From positions 27,187 to 91,186 of the forward strand of contig CAYJJS010000003.1 in the NCBI GenBank assembly GCA_964370645.1: a stretch of DNA of 64,000 nt, in the 5' to 3' direction. Origin of the DNA: CAMQRS01 sp964370645 (GTDB lineage: Bacteria; Bacillota_I; Bacilli_A; Erysipelotrichales; Erysipelotrichaceae). A model generated the notes under the pieces. That model saw only the letters and a program-made list of their open reading frames with translations. It did not search any database and was not told the DNA's origin. Shown one piece after another: positions 1-7,565 of the stretch; position 1 is the first letter of the stretch, and every line of letters begins with the position of its first letter. Position numbers and translations under genes: made by a program.

Positions 1-242
1 ATTACTTTTTCTCTATATCCATCTTGCAGTGCTTTTCCTACAACTACTTCACTACCTTCATAAATATATGCGGTATCAATATAATTTACACCCGCGTCGA
101 TTGCTCTACGAATTAATGCGATTGCAGCCTCTTCATCAATGATGCTCTTCCCTTCATCATTAGTAACACTAGGCAAACGCATACATCCAAGACCAAATCG
201 AGATACTTTCTTCCCATCCTGTTTAAAATCAACAAATTGCAT
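1..242 (-). CDS. Aldo/keto reductase, N-terminal part (cut by window edge)
   Basis: The first 80 residues of an aldo/keto reductase are visible; the rest runs off the left edge. The start MQFVDFKQDG follows an AGGAG ribosome binding site. Visible family features are the N-terminal strand with SRFGLGCMRLP and the DTAYIYEGSE segment, which carries the catalytic Asp and Tyr of the NAD(P)H-dependent TIM-barrel family. The clostridial-type GCMRLP start resembles predicted oxidoreductases that may end in a ferredoxin domain, but that part is not visible. Substrate unknown. It reads leftward and is the last gene seen on this side. Confidence 0.85.
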   Translation of the reverse strand, partial: MQFVDFKQDGKKVSRFGLGCMRLPSVTNDEGKSIIDEEAAIALIRRAIDAGVNYIDTAYIYEGSEVVVGKALQDGYREKV

Positions 243-314
243 ATTTCATTTCTCCTTTACACTTTCTCATAGTAACATGTAGAAAAAATACAGTCAATTT
301 TCTCCAGCACTTGA

Positions 315-908
315 TTATCTATTGTATACATGCATTTTTTTTGCATCCTCTTCGCAAATCTCTCGCAACACTTTACATGGATTTCCTACAGCCACTACAT
401 TATCTGGGATATCTTTAGTAACTACACTCCCACTACCAATTACAACATTGCTTCCAATACGCACACCTGCTAGCACTTGCACACCTGCTCCAAACCAAAC
501 ATGACTTCCAACATGAATTGGATGTGCAAACTCTATCCCTGCATTTCTTCTTGCAGCATCAATGGGATGCCCAGCAGTGTGAAAACCACAATTTGGACCA
601 ATGAATACAAAGTCTCCAAACGTCACTTTAGCTGCATCCAAAATCACACAACCATGATTGGCATAAAACGCTTCTCCAACTTCTATGTTATAACCATAAT
701 CACACCAAAATGGGGATTGAATTGCTAGAATACTTTTATATCCACCTAAAATTTTATCTAACACTTGCATTCTCTCTTCTTGCATTGATGGCTTCAATTG
801 ATTGTAGTCAAAACATAAATCCTTACATTCTTCAAGTTCTTTTAATAATTGTTCATCATAATTTGCATTATATAACATATGTGCATCTCTTTTTTGTTTT
901 TCATTCAT
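315..908 (-). CDS. Maltose/galactoside-type O-acetyltransferase (LacA/Maa family)
   Basis: A 197-residue acetyl-CoA-dependent sugar O-acetyltransferase. The N-terminal 55 residues match the Mac domain of Maa/LacA (YNANYDEQL, then the CFDYN segment). Residues 75-180 form the left-handed beta-helix of hexapeptide repeats (IGPNCGF, IGSNVVIGSGSVVTKDIP). The general-base histidine sits in TAGHP at about H114, matching LacA H115. It ends in the usual GNPCKVLREI. Cytoplasmic; likely acetylates maltose, glucose or a galactoside, perhaps in detoxification, but the substrate cannot be read from sequence. It has a GAGGG ribosome binding site, is a single gene and does not overlap its neighbours. Confidence 0.88.
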   Translation of the reverse strand: MNEKQKRDAHMLYNANYDEQLLKELEECKDLCFDYNQLKPSMQEERMQVLDKILGGYKSILAIQSPFWCDYGYNIEVGEAFYANHGCVILDAAKVTFGDFVFIGPNCGFHTAGHPIDAARRNAGIEFAHPIHVGSHVWFGAGVQVLAGVRIGSNVVIGSGSVVTKDIPDNVVAVGNPCKVLREICEEDAKKMHVYNR

Positions 909-974
909 ACTGCATCCCTCTTTCTATATCTATGATTGTATCTCAATATGCTATAAATACAAGATTTAAAATAA

Positions 975-1018
975 AAACACTATAAAGAAATATGCATCAC
1001 TTCTTTATAGTGTTTAAT
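975..1018 (-). terminator. Intrinsic terminator after the lipoprotein gene
   Basis: A 15-base inverted repeat (AACACTATAAAGAA type arms around a short loop with ATGCAT), followed on the minus strand by TTTTTATTTT. It lies just 3' of the lipoprotein gene that stops at 1030. Confidence 0.8.
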
Positions 1019-1029
1019 TTTAATGTTTT

Positions 1030-1443
1030 CTATTCTCCACATTCAAAGCCATAAGTTTCCAGCTCTTTGATTGCTTCTTCTAGGCTATTTTTTCCATATA
1101 CTGTATAGGTTTCTTTATCTTGTTCATCCATTTCACTATAATCTATCTTCACTCTCAATTCAAATAATTCTTCATCAAGAGTATGACTCACTTGAATTCC
1201 TTTAACGCCTTCCACTGCGCTTTCTGTAGTCTCTACAGTAGCTTCAAATTGATCATCACTAATTCCCTCACGTTGTATACTAGACACATTTTCATGCGCT
1301 ACAATAACGTCGTCTTGTGTTGTGATAATCCATTTCGTAGTCGCAATATCCTCACTCATCGTACATGTTGTAGTAGTGGTAGAACTCGTAGAACATCCAC
1401 TCATCAATACACAAACAAATAAAATCATTACTAACTTTTTCAT
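1030..1443 (-). CDS. Small lipoprotein, YehR/DUF1307-like
   Basis: A 137-residue secreted lipoprotein. Signal peptide MKKLVMILFVCVLMSGC with lipobox LMSGC, so C17 should be lipidated and anchor it to the outer face of the membrane. A Ser/Thr-rich linker follows. The body (IQREGISDDQFEATVETTES and a C-terminal LEEAIKELETYGF) resembles the DUF1307/YehR lipoprotein fold: an N-terminal strand after the lipid, a middle peptide on cumulative charge, and a terminal helix. The family match is by eye only. No function is known. It has its own promoter and terminator, so it is monocistronic. Confidence 0.7.
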   Translation of the reverse strand: MKKLVMILFVCVLMSGCSTSSTTTTTCTMSEDIATTKWIITTQDDVIVAHENVSSIQREGISDDQFEATVETTESAVEGVKGIQVSHTLDEELFELRVKIDYSEMDEQDKETYTVYGKNSLEEAIKELETYGFECGE

Positions 1444-1466
1444 AAATACCTCCCTTTTCCCTCTTC

Positions 1467-1494
1467 ATTATAAATTTTTCCCCAAATATTTCAA
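1467..1494 (-). promoter_or_regulatory. Housekeeping promoter for the lipoprotein gene
   Basis: On the minus strand TTGAAA, 16 bases, TATAAT, about 25 bases before the AGGGAGG ribosome binding site of the lipoprotein gene. Confidence 0.6.
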
Positions 1495-1548
1495 GTAAAA
1501 TTTATAGTCATCTGAGTAAGTGTATGATATTTCTTACACACACCTTAT

Positions 1549-1603
1549 CAAACACTTATCTTTTTTTCACCATATCTAACTCTTCTTTTTTCAATTGTTC
1601 AAT
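1549..1603. repeat. 55-bp direct repeat, left side of gap 1
   Basis: Exactly 55 bases identical to 1704-1758, abutting the run of 100 N. An exact shared k-mer at both contig ends is what a de Bruijn assembler leaves. The two copies may be one genomic copy shown twice, or a true short repeat. Confidence 0.9.
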
Positions 1604-1703
1604 NNNNNNNNNNNNNNNNNNNNNNNNNNNNNNNNNNNNNNNNNNNNNNNNNNNNNNNNNNNNNNNNNNNNNNNNNNNNNNNNNNNNNNNNNNNNNNNNN
1701 NNN
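1604..1703. other. Assembly gap 1 (100 N)
   Basis: Exactly 100 N, a conventional placeholder rather than a measured length. Both flanks carry the same 55-mer, so the true distance may be zero, with the flanks overlapping. Confidence 0.95.
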
Positions 1704-1758
1704 CAAACACTTATCTTTTTTTCACCATATCTAACTCTTCTTTTTTCAATTGTTCAAT
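1704..1758. repeat. 55-bp direct repeat, right side of gap 1
   Basis: Second copy of the 55-mer seen at 1549-1603. On the minus strand it encodes the end EQLKKEELDMVKKR and stop of the 33-residue reading frame at 1711-1812. Confidence 0.9.
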
Positions 1759-1812
1759 CGCTGCACTCTTATCTAACCAACGCTCAAAAATATGTTTTAA
1801 CAAACGCTTCAT
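1711..1812 (-). CDS. Possible 33-residue basic peptide or detached C-terminus
   Basis: A short frame MKRLLKHIFERWLDKSAAIE... ending in LDMVKKR. It is amphipathic and charged. Its ATG lies inside the end of the preceding 89-codon frame, in another phase. Either it is translationally coupled to that frame, or a frameshift at about 1785-1812 splits one protein whose C-terminus this is. It runs into the 55-bp repeat at the gap. I do not recognise it. Low certainty that it is a separate gene. Confidence 0.25.
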   Translation of the reverse strand: MKRLLKHIFERWLDKSAAIEQLKKEELDMVKKR

Positions 1813-2053
1813 TACTTATATGAATCCCTTCTAAACGAATATAAGAGTTAAATAAAACCATAGCCATAGCAACAATAAATAAAATCAAACGTACTATATG
1901 TCGTTTGGAAATCACATATAAATCATACGCAAAAAAATACACTCTTTGATGTATTACACTCTTTTCAAAATGTATCATATCTTGTCGCTGTAAGTAGTGA
2001 TAATATAGAAATGGTATGAAATTTTTCACACTAAGAGCCACAATAAAAAACAT
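1784..2053 (-). CDS. Doubtful small membrane protein
   Basis: An 89-codon frame with one clear hydrophobic segment (about residues 56-69, LILFIVAMAMVLFNSYI) flanked by basic residues. Its first ATG lies inside the htrA terminator hairpin and has no good ribosome binding site; an internal ATG at 1978 is also poorly served. It overlaps the start of the 33-residue frame. It could be a real small membrane protein starting at 1978, or the remnant of a larger gene disturbed near the assembly gap. No family recognised. Confidence 0.3.
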   Translation of the reverse strand: MFFIVALSVKNFIPFLYYHYLQRQDMIHFEKSVIHQRVYFFAYDLYVISKRHIVRLILFIVAMAMVLFNSYIRLEGIHISNEAFVKTYF

Positions 2054-2074
2054 ACTACTTTTTTGTAGTATGTT
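2046..2074 (-). terminator. Intrinsic terminator of htrA
   Basis: Minus-strand hairpin AACATACTAC / GTAGTATGTT with an A-rich loop, followed by TTTTATTG. It lies 9 bases past the htrA stop codon. Confidence 0.85.
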
Positions 2075-2082
2075 CTTTTATT

Positions 2083-3501
2083 TTAATATTGGACTTCTAA
2101 AGAAGCTTCTAGTTGACGTCCATCACGCTCAATAACCACTCGTAAGACATCTCCATTTTGTGTTGCTTGTACAACCTCCTGTGCTTTTTCAGTAGAAGTA
2201 ATTTTCTCTCCATTGATTTCTACTAAAAGATCTCCTGAACGCAAACCAATTTGTTCAGCATCACTATTTGGGCTAACTTCATACACATAAATACCTGGCG
2301 TTTCTACCTCATATTCTGCCATTGCTTCTGGTGTTGTTAAATCTAACATACTCACACCTAATACATACGTCGCATTTGTACTCACATTTCCTTGTGTTGC
2401 AATGATTTCTTGTGCAACACTTCCTGCAATATCAATTGGAACGGCAAAACCTAAACCTTCAACATCTTCACCGCTAGACTTCGCTACAACCACTCCAATC
2501 AACTCTCCTCTTGCATTAAACAATCCACCTCCTGAGTTACCTGGATTAATGGCTGCACTAGTTTGTAAAAGTGTCATTTCTTGTCCTTCAATTGTTAATA
2601 CACGCTCGTCTGCACTTATAATACCTTCTGTTACTGTTCCACCTAGAGTTCCCAATGGGTTTCCAATTGCTACAACACTTTCACCTACATTAATACTTTC
2701 TGAATCACCTAATACAGCAGCTGTTAAATCCGTTGCTTCAATTTTAATTACCGCAATATCAACACTCGCATCTCGTCCTACAAGTGTTGCATCATAGGTT
2801 TCATTATTTGCTAAAGTAACTCGAATTTGCGTTGCATCTTCAATAACATGATTGTTTGTAATGATATACCCATCACTACTAATAATAACCCCACTTCCTG
2901 CACCTTCACTAACATATTGACTCATGAAATTTCCATTCACTACTGTTTCAGTCGTAATGGCTACAACAGAATCACTTGCCGAATCAACTACTTGCGATAT
3001 ATCCGTTGCTATTTCTTCACTGCTTTCCACTTGTAAAATTTGTGTACTATTTGTTGGCTCACTAATACTTCTTCCTGTATACGAACCTGCAAAGGCAATT
3101 CCAAATACCAATACACCCAATCCAGCATACTTTAACAATTTAGGGAATACAGACTTTCTTTTTTCTGTTTTGTATTGATTCCCTCTACCTTGTACAAGAA
3201 TTGGTTCTTCTTGTGGATTGATTATTGATTCACTATGTGTAGAAGTTGGTATATCCATCTCTGGTTGCTCAGTTTGTGTTTGTACATCAGATAGCTGAAT
3301 ATCCTCATTCACTTCTATTTCTGTATCTGATCTACCTTGTACATCCGGATTACTTGTAATATCTTCAGTTATAAGTTCTTCTTGTGTTTGTACACCAGAC
3401 AATTGAATATCCTCATTCACTTCCGCTTCTGTACCTATTACTTCTTGTACATCCTGATTACTTGTAAGTTCTTCATTTGTAAATTCTTCATTTGTTTTCA
3501 T
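2083..3501 (-). CDS. htrA: HtrA/DegP-family membrane-anchored serine protease
   Basis: A 472-residue surface quality-control protease. The start at 3501 (MKTNEEF) was chosen because AGGAAGG stands 9 bases upstream; a GTG three codons earlier overlaps that region. Order: an acidic, repeat-containing cytoplasmic N-terminus (residues 1-110), a basic stop, one membrane segment (about 122-141), then a trypsin-like domain with H218 (NNHVIEDA), D248 (SVDIAVI) and S323 (NPGNSGG). A PDZ domain (about 375-465, with GLRSGDLLVEINGE) ends it. Topology puts the protease outside the cell, where it degrades misfolded secreted proteins. Monocistronic. The odd part is the tandem 36-residue repeat before the membrane segment. 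Confidence 0.95.
   Translation of the reverse strand: MKTNEEFTNEELTSNQDVQEVIGTEAEVNEDIQLSGVQTQEELITEDITSNPDVQGRSDTEIEVNEDIQLSDVQTQTEQPEMDIPTSTHSESIINPQEEPILVQGRGNQYKTEKRKSVFPKLLKYAGLGVLVFGIAFAGSYTGRSISEPTNSTQILQVESSEEIATDISQVVDSASDSVVAITTETVVNGNFMSQYVSEGAGSGVIISSDGYIITNNHVIEDATQIRVTLANNETYDATLVGRDASVDIAVIKIEATDLTAAVLGDSESINVGESVVAIGNPLGTLGGTVTEGIISADERVLTIEGQEMTLLQTSAAINPGNSGGGLFNARGELIGVVVAKSSGEDVEGLGFAVPIDIAGSVAQEIIATQGNVSTNATYVLGVSMLDLTTPEAMAEYEVETPGIYVYEVSPNSDAEQIGLRSGDLLVEINGEKITSTEKAQEVVQATQNGDVLRVVIERDGRQLEASLEVQY
3250..3465 (-). repeat. Tandem 108-bp repeat inside htrA
   Basis: Two imperfect in-frame copies of a 36-residue acidic unit (residues 13-48 and 49-84). Each begins TSN(Q/P)DVQ and contains EVNEDIQLS(G/D)VQTQ. 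The period of 108 bp is visible directly in the DNA. The unit is cytoplasmic and probably disordered. Confidence 0.85.
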
Positions 3502-3613
3502 ATATATCACCTTCCTGTTGTGTTTATTATATGCCTTAAGTGTGAAAAGATTATGAACGAATTATGTGAAATTGTTTTTTTCATGTATAATGTAAAAAAC
3601 GGAGGAATATAAT

Positions 3614-4447
3614 ATGAGAATTGGATTTATAGGTGCAGGAGTCATGGGACTATCCATGATTGAACATCTTGCAAAAAAACATGAGGTTCATGTATACACA
3701 CGCACCCTATCAAAAGTAGCACACTTGAATGATGTTCATACACATACAAGTATTGCTAGTTGCGTTCAAGGTTGTGACACTATTATTAGCATGGTTGGTT
3801 ATCCTAATGATGTAGAAGACATATACTTTTCAGACAATGGTATTTTGAAGCATTGCGACAGCAATGCCACATTAATTGACATGACTACATCTTCACCTAG
3901 TTTAGCACAAAAAATAGCCAAAAGTACACCTTGTTCTGTATTAGATGCACCAGTATCAGGTGGAGATAAGGGAGCAAAAAATGCTACCTTATCCATCATG
4001 GTTGGTGGAGATGAAGAAGTATTTAAAAAGAGTTTAGCAATCTTCTCTTTACTTGGTAGTACCATTACCTATGTGGGAGAACATGGTAGTGGACAGCACT
4101 GCAAAATGTGTAACCAAATTGCTGTAGCAGGATCCACTGTTGCATATAGTGAAGCACTTGTTTATGCGAAAACATATAATTTAGATATCCAAAAAGTTTT
4201 AAGTGCGATTTCTTCAGGAGCAGCACAAAGTTGGCAAATTGATAATATGGCACCACGTGTTGTAGCAAAAGATTTTGAACCAGGATTTTTTATTAAACAC
4301 TTCATTAAAGACATGAAAATCGCTAGTGAAGCTATGAAAGAAAAAGGGATTTCTTTAGAAGCCTTAAACTGTGTATTAGCGATGTATGAACAAATCGAAA
4401 ACAAAGAGGAAGGCACACAAGCATTAATCAAATATTACGAAAAATAA
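3614..4447 (+). CDS. 3-hydroxyisobutyrate dehydrogenase-family beta-hydroxyacid dehydrogenase
   Basis: A 277-residue NAD(P)-dependent oxidoreductase. The Rossmann nucleotide loop is GAGVMG at residues 7-12. The substrate-binding signature is APVSGG at 112-117, and the catalytic lysine is K164 in GSGQHCKMCNQ. In close relatives the last motif reads K..NN; here it is K..NQ, a mild departure. Likely substrates are 3-hydroxyisobutyrate, tartronate semialdehyde or 2-(hydroxymethyl)glutarate; sequence does not choose. GGAGGA lies 8 bases before the ATG, and a TATAAT box lies at 3586-3591. It converges on an aldolase-family gene, with a shared terminator between them. Confidence 0.88.
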   Translation: MRIGFIGAGVMGLSMIEHLAKKHEVHVYTRTLSKVAHLNDVHTHTSIASCVQGCDTIISMVGYPNDVEDIYFSDNGILKHCDSNATLIDMTTSSPSLAQKIAKSTPCSVLDAPVSGGDKGAKNATLSIMVGGDEEVFKKSLAIFSLLGSTITYVGEHGSGQHCKMCNQIAVAGSTVAYSEALVYAKTYNLDIQKVLSAISSGAAQSWQIDNMAPRVVAKDFEPGFFIKHFIKDMKIASEAMKEKGISLEALNCVLAMYEQIENKEEGTQALIKYYEK

Positions 4448-4475
4448 GGCCGAGTTATTACTCGACCTTTTCTTT
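4446..4475. terminator. Bidirectional terminator between convergent genes
   Basis: AAGGcCGAG / CTCGaCCTT hairpin with T runs on both strands. It ends the plus-strand dehydrogenase gene and overlaps the stop codon of the minus-strand aldolase gene. Confidence 0.75.
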
Positions 4476-5114
4476 ATAAAATTTAGGATATTGCCAACTT
4501 TGTAATTCTTCACTAGCAAATACATCAGGCTCTTTGTGCTGATTAATCATCAGTGTATAGTAATAGATTTCAGCCATTTCCTCCGTATATTGACTTCCTA
4601 AGTAAGCCTGTTCTAGTGTTGCCCCCATAGCGATTGCACCATGTTTTTCTAGCAATATCAAATCGGATAACAAAGATGCTCTTGCTACTTCTTGTGCCAA
4701 CTCTACACTTCCTGGTCGTGCATAAGCAGCAACTGGAATGTATGCATTATGCAATTTAAAACCTGCTAATTCATAAGTGATAGCTGGAATTGGTTTACAC
4801 AAGACAGCAAATGCAGTTGCAAACTTTGAATGCGTATGCGAAATCGCATTTACATTTGGACATGCTTTATACACTTCTAGATGGACCATTGTTTCACTAG
4901 AAGGCTTTAACCCCTCTAATAATACCAAATCTTCACTCAGTACACTCACATCTTCCACACGTAATTTTTCACGATCCATCCCAGCTGGTGTTACACAAAT
5001 ACAACCCGATTTTGGATCGCGAATACTAAAGTTTCCAGATTTATGCTTACATAAACCACTTCTTTGTGCATCCAATGCAATACGTATAATCTCTGCTCTT
5101 TCTTTTTCTAACAT
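4458..5114 (-). CDS. Class II aldolase/adducin-family protein (sugar-phosphate aldolase or epimerase)
   Basis: A 218-residue zinc enzyme of the fuculose-1-phosphate aldolase / ribulose-5-phosphate 4-epimerase family. Visible features: phosphate-binding SGNFSIRD (26-33) and TPAG (42-45), catalytic acid E74 (PSSETMVH), and zinc ligands H93 and H95 (SHTHS) and H158 (EKHGAI). This is the full complement for an active metalloenzyme. A class II aldolase next to a hydroxyacid dehydrogenase gene is a frequent pair in four-carbon acid-sugar breakdown, but here the two are convergent, so joint regulation is not implied. Exact substrate unknown. It has an AGGAGAGG ribosome binding site. Confidence 0.88.
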   Translation of the reverse strand: MLEKERAEIIRIALDAQRSGLCKHKSGNFSIRDPKSGCICVTPAGMDREKLRVEDVSVLSEDLVLLEGLKPSSETMVHLEVYKACPNVNAISHTHSKFATAFAVLCKPIPAITYELAGFKLHNAYIPVAAYARPGSVELAQEVARASLLSDLILLEKHGAIAMGATLEQAYLGSQYTEEMAEIYYYTLMINQHKEPDVFASEELQSWQYPKFYKEKVE

Positions 5115-5230
5115 GTTTCCTCTCCTGTCACATCATTGTGATATTCAATCTACAAACTATGCTATATATCATCTACAAATTCATTGTACACCTATCGATT
5201 TTTAATTGCCAATGATATGTATTGAGCAAA

Positions 5231-5257
5231 TAAAAAAAGTTGCATTACACAACTTTT
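5231..5257 (-). terminator. Terminator of the hemW-nudix operon
   Basis: AAAAGTTG / CAACTTTT hairpin followed by a run of 7 T on the minus strand. The stop codon of the Nudix gene (5245-5247) lies in the loop. Confidence 0.85.
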
Positions 5258-5784
5258 ATCGTATCACGATTCAAATATTTGAAAAAAGCAATGATGCTTT
5301 TTGCATCTTTTAACGCATTTGTATAAATCATTTGCAACACCTCTTGTTTGGATAAAACTACGACATCTACAAATTCACCATCATCCAACTGTTGTTGCTC
5401 ATACACACAATCTTCTATGAGCGCCATATGAATGATTTCACTACAATAAGCAACCGTTGGATACATATACCCTAGATATGACACTTTGTCACTGACATAA
5501 CCCGTCTCTTCCCTAAACTCACGAACTGCAGCATCAAGAATAGATTCCTGTTCTTCAAATTTACCACCTGCGCACTCAATCAATACTTCTTCAAATGGAT
5601 AGCGAAATTGCTTCACAAAAATAAAGTTGCCTTCTGTATCAATTCCCAACACACATACGCCACCACTATTATGCACAACTTCGCGAATACTTTCACTACC
5701 ATCTTCTAGTTCTACAACATCTTTACATACACGAATAATGCTTCCATCATATATTTGTTTTGTCGCTATGCATCGTTCTTTCAT
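5245..5784 (-). CDS. Nudix hydrolase, ADP-ribose pyrophosphatase type
   Basis: A 179-residue Nudix enzyme. The full Nudix box G-x5-E-x7-RE-x2-EE-x-G is at residues 74-95 (GKFEEQE ... REFREETG), with a downstream Tyr and Pro (YMYPTVAYCSE) typical of the ADP-ribose pyrophosphatase group. Likely converts ADP-ribose to AMP and ribose-5-phosphate, a cytoplasmic clean-up reaction. It is the last gene of an operon behind hemW; only two bases separate the hemW stop from this start, so its ribosome binding site lies in the end of hemW. Confidence 0.9.
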   Translation of the reverse strand: MKERCIATKQIYDGSIIRVCKDVVELEDGSESIREVVHNSGGVCVLGIDTEGNFIFVKQFRYPFEEVLIECAGGKFEEQESILDAAVREFREETGYVSDKVSYLGYMYPTVAYCSEIIHMALIEDCVYEQQQLDDGEFVDVVVLSKQEVLQMIYTNALKDAKSIIAFFKYLNRDTIKVV

Positions 5785-5786
5785 AT

Positions 5787-6872
5787 TTACTCTCCTATAA
5801 ATAACAATAATACATCATGCAATTGGATTAAACACTTTACTCTAAAAAAGCCATCCACTACTTCAGCCCAATTCTTATCTACGCACAAAGCAATCTCTTG
5901 TTTATACAACACTTCGAAATCAACATCATAACGCGCATTAAAACGGTGTATATCTAAACCAGAAACCAACCTAGTTTCCATCATAATCTGTTCAAACATA
6001 CAATCTTGTAAAGACAACACACTCTTTTCTACCAACTCTTTTTCTTGATTGTAATCAATAATACTGCCTTGTATAGTGTAGCGAACCCTATCTTCTTTAC
6101 CACTTGCACCTAAACCAATCCCATAAAAATCATCGTATTTCCAATAATGTAAATTATGTAAAGATTGTAAATTGTCTTTCGCAAAATTGGCAACTTCATA
6201 TTGCTTAAACCCATTCTTCTCTAAGATTTCTATACCTCTTTCATACATACTAGCTTCGATCTCATTATCCACTAGCTCAACACCCATCTTAGAGAACACA
6301 GACTTTGATTCAATTGTTAATGAATAATATGATATATGACTCACTTTATGACTATCTATAATTGTATTCAATGTTTCTTCAATGGTATGAATGCTCTGAT
6401 TTTGAAAACCATACATAATATCTACAGAAATATTTGTAATCCCAACCTTATGTATACGATTTAATACATCTAGCACCATTGCTTTGGTATGTTTACGATT
6501 CATATATGCAAGTAAATTCGCATCCAAGGATTGAACCCCTAAAGAGATACGATTCACATGGTATTCCTTCATGATTTCCAATTTAGCATCACTCAATGAT
6601 TCTACATTGGATTCTATAGTAACTTCTTTTGCATGTTCACTATATGGTTTTAATAACTTCAACAATCGTCTCAATTGCGCTTCATTTAAGGCACTTGGTG
6701 TCCCACCACCAATATACACACTATCTACCTCTACCATATCCTTTTTAGCAAATTGTTTCTCTAATTGTGTTATATACGCATCTGCAATATCCTCACGATA
6801 TATGCTTCGCATAAAATCACAATAATGACAAATCGATGCACAAAAAGGAATATGAACATACAACCCTTTCAT
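5787..6872 (-). CDS. hemW: HemW-type radical SAM heme chaperone
   Basis: A 361-residue member of the coproporphyrinogen oxidase-like radical SAM family. The [4Fe-4S] motif is HIPFCASICHYCDF with C11, C15 and C18. The residue after the third cysteine is D, not the xC of true HemN, which is the signature of HemW, a heme-binding chaperone rather than an oxidase. SAM-site GGGTPS and the middle RISLGVQS segment are present. Firmicutes often keep hemW next to lepA. Here it follows the Spo0A-like gene with stop and start codons directly abutting (TAG ATG), which implies translational coupling. Confidence 0.93.
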   Translation of the reverse strand: MKGLYVHIPFCASICHYCDFMRSIYREDIADAYITQLEKQFAKKDMVEVDSVYIGGGTPSALNEAQLRRLLKLLKPYSEHAKEVTIESNVESLSDAKLEIMKEYHVNRISLGVQSLDANLLAYMNRKHTKAMVLDVLNRIHKVGITNISVDIMYGFQNQSIHTIEETLNTIIDSHKVSHISYYSLTIESKSVFSKMGVELVDNEIEASMYERGIEILEKNGFKQYEVANFAKDNLQSLHNLHYWKYDDFYGIGLGASGKEDRVRYTIQGSIIDYNQEKELVEKSVLSLQDCMFEQIMMETRLVSGLDIHRFNARYDVDFEVLYKQEIALCVDKNWAEVVDGFFRVKCLIQLHDVLLLFIGE

Positions 6873-7565
6873 CTAATCTTGTAATTCCTTTCTAAGTAAA
6901 TTTGCAACAACCACAATAAATGTCATTGTTGAAACTTTTTCTTTTTTAAATAACTCCATGAACTTCGGATTATTCTTCTCCTTTGTTGCAACTAAAATAG
7001 TACGCATGCAACGAGTGACCCGATCTGCTGTAGCTTGATGAGACCTAGCTACAACTTCACAAAGATCCTTATTCCTTAAGTTTTCGTTTAATGTTTTATG
7101 AATAATAGCTGTTTTTAAATAATCAAATCCCTTATTACTTGGCGACATCTGAAACTTATAAAACAGTTCTTGTATAATATTAGATAGCTTTTCCTTATGG
7201 TATATCTCATTATTTACTAACAACCTTACACTTCGCAAAACATTTGTAAAGTTTGAAGATGTACATGTTACATGCCCTTCAAATGTTTCTAATAAACTAT
7301 CTACCTCTTTATTTCTTGTTTCCTGTATATAAACAACACTTAATTGTTTTCTATTTATTATGCCGATTCCTTTTAATGCTGCATCGAAATTCCTCTCCCC
7401 CGAATTGTCAACAATCACAATTGCATTATCGTAGTGCACACTACTCAATTTCACCTTACTGTTAGTGAATATTTCTTGCAATTTGAATTCATCACTCATA
7501 AATGAGTATTGAACACAGTGATTAATAAACTTTATATTCGCGCTAAATAAATAGATGTTACACAC
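6873..7565 (-). CDS. Spo0A-like response regulator with degenerate receiver domain
   Basis: A 230-residue protein. The C-terminal half (about 125-228) reads like the Spo0A DNA-binding domain: a KGFDYLKTAII segment matching Spo0A KGYLYLREAI, a central recognition-helix region ARSHQATADRVTRCMR, and an end FIVVVANLLRKEL matching FIAMVADKLRLE. The N-terminal half keeps a receiver-like pattern with D53 at the phosphorylation position (AIVIVDNSG), but the acidic pair that binds magnesium near residue 10 is replaced by SAN. It may be this lineage's divergent Spo0A or a phosphorylation-independent paralog. It lies between an HTH gene (8-base overlap) and hemW, in one operon. Confidence 0.7.
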   Translation of the reverse strand: MCNIYLFSANIKFINHCVQYSFMSDEFKLQEIFTNSKVKLSSVHYDNAIVIVDNSGERNFDAALKGIGIINRKQLSVVYIQETRNKEVDSLLETFEGHVTCTSSNFTNVLRSVRLLVNNEIYHKEKLSNIIQELFYKFQMSPSNKGFDYLKTAIIHKTLNENLRNKDLCEVVARSHQATADRVTRCMRTILVATKEKNNPKFMELFKKEKVSTMTFIVVVANLLRKELQD

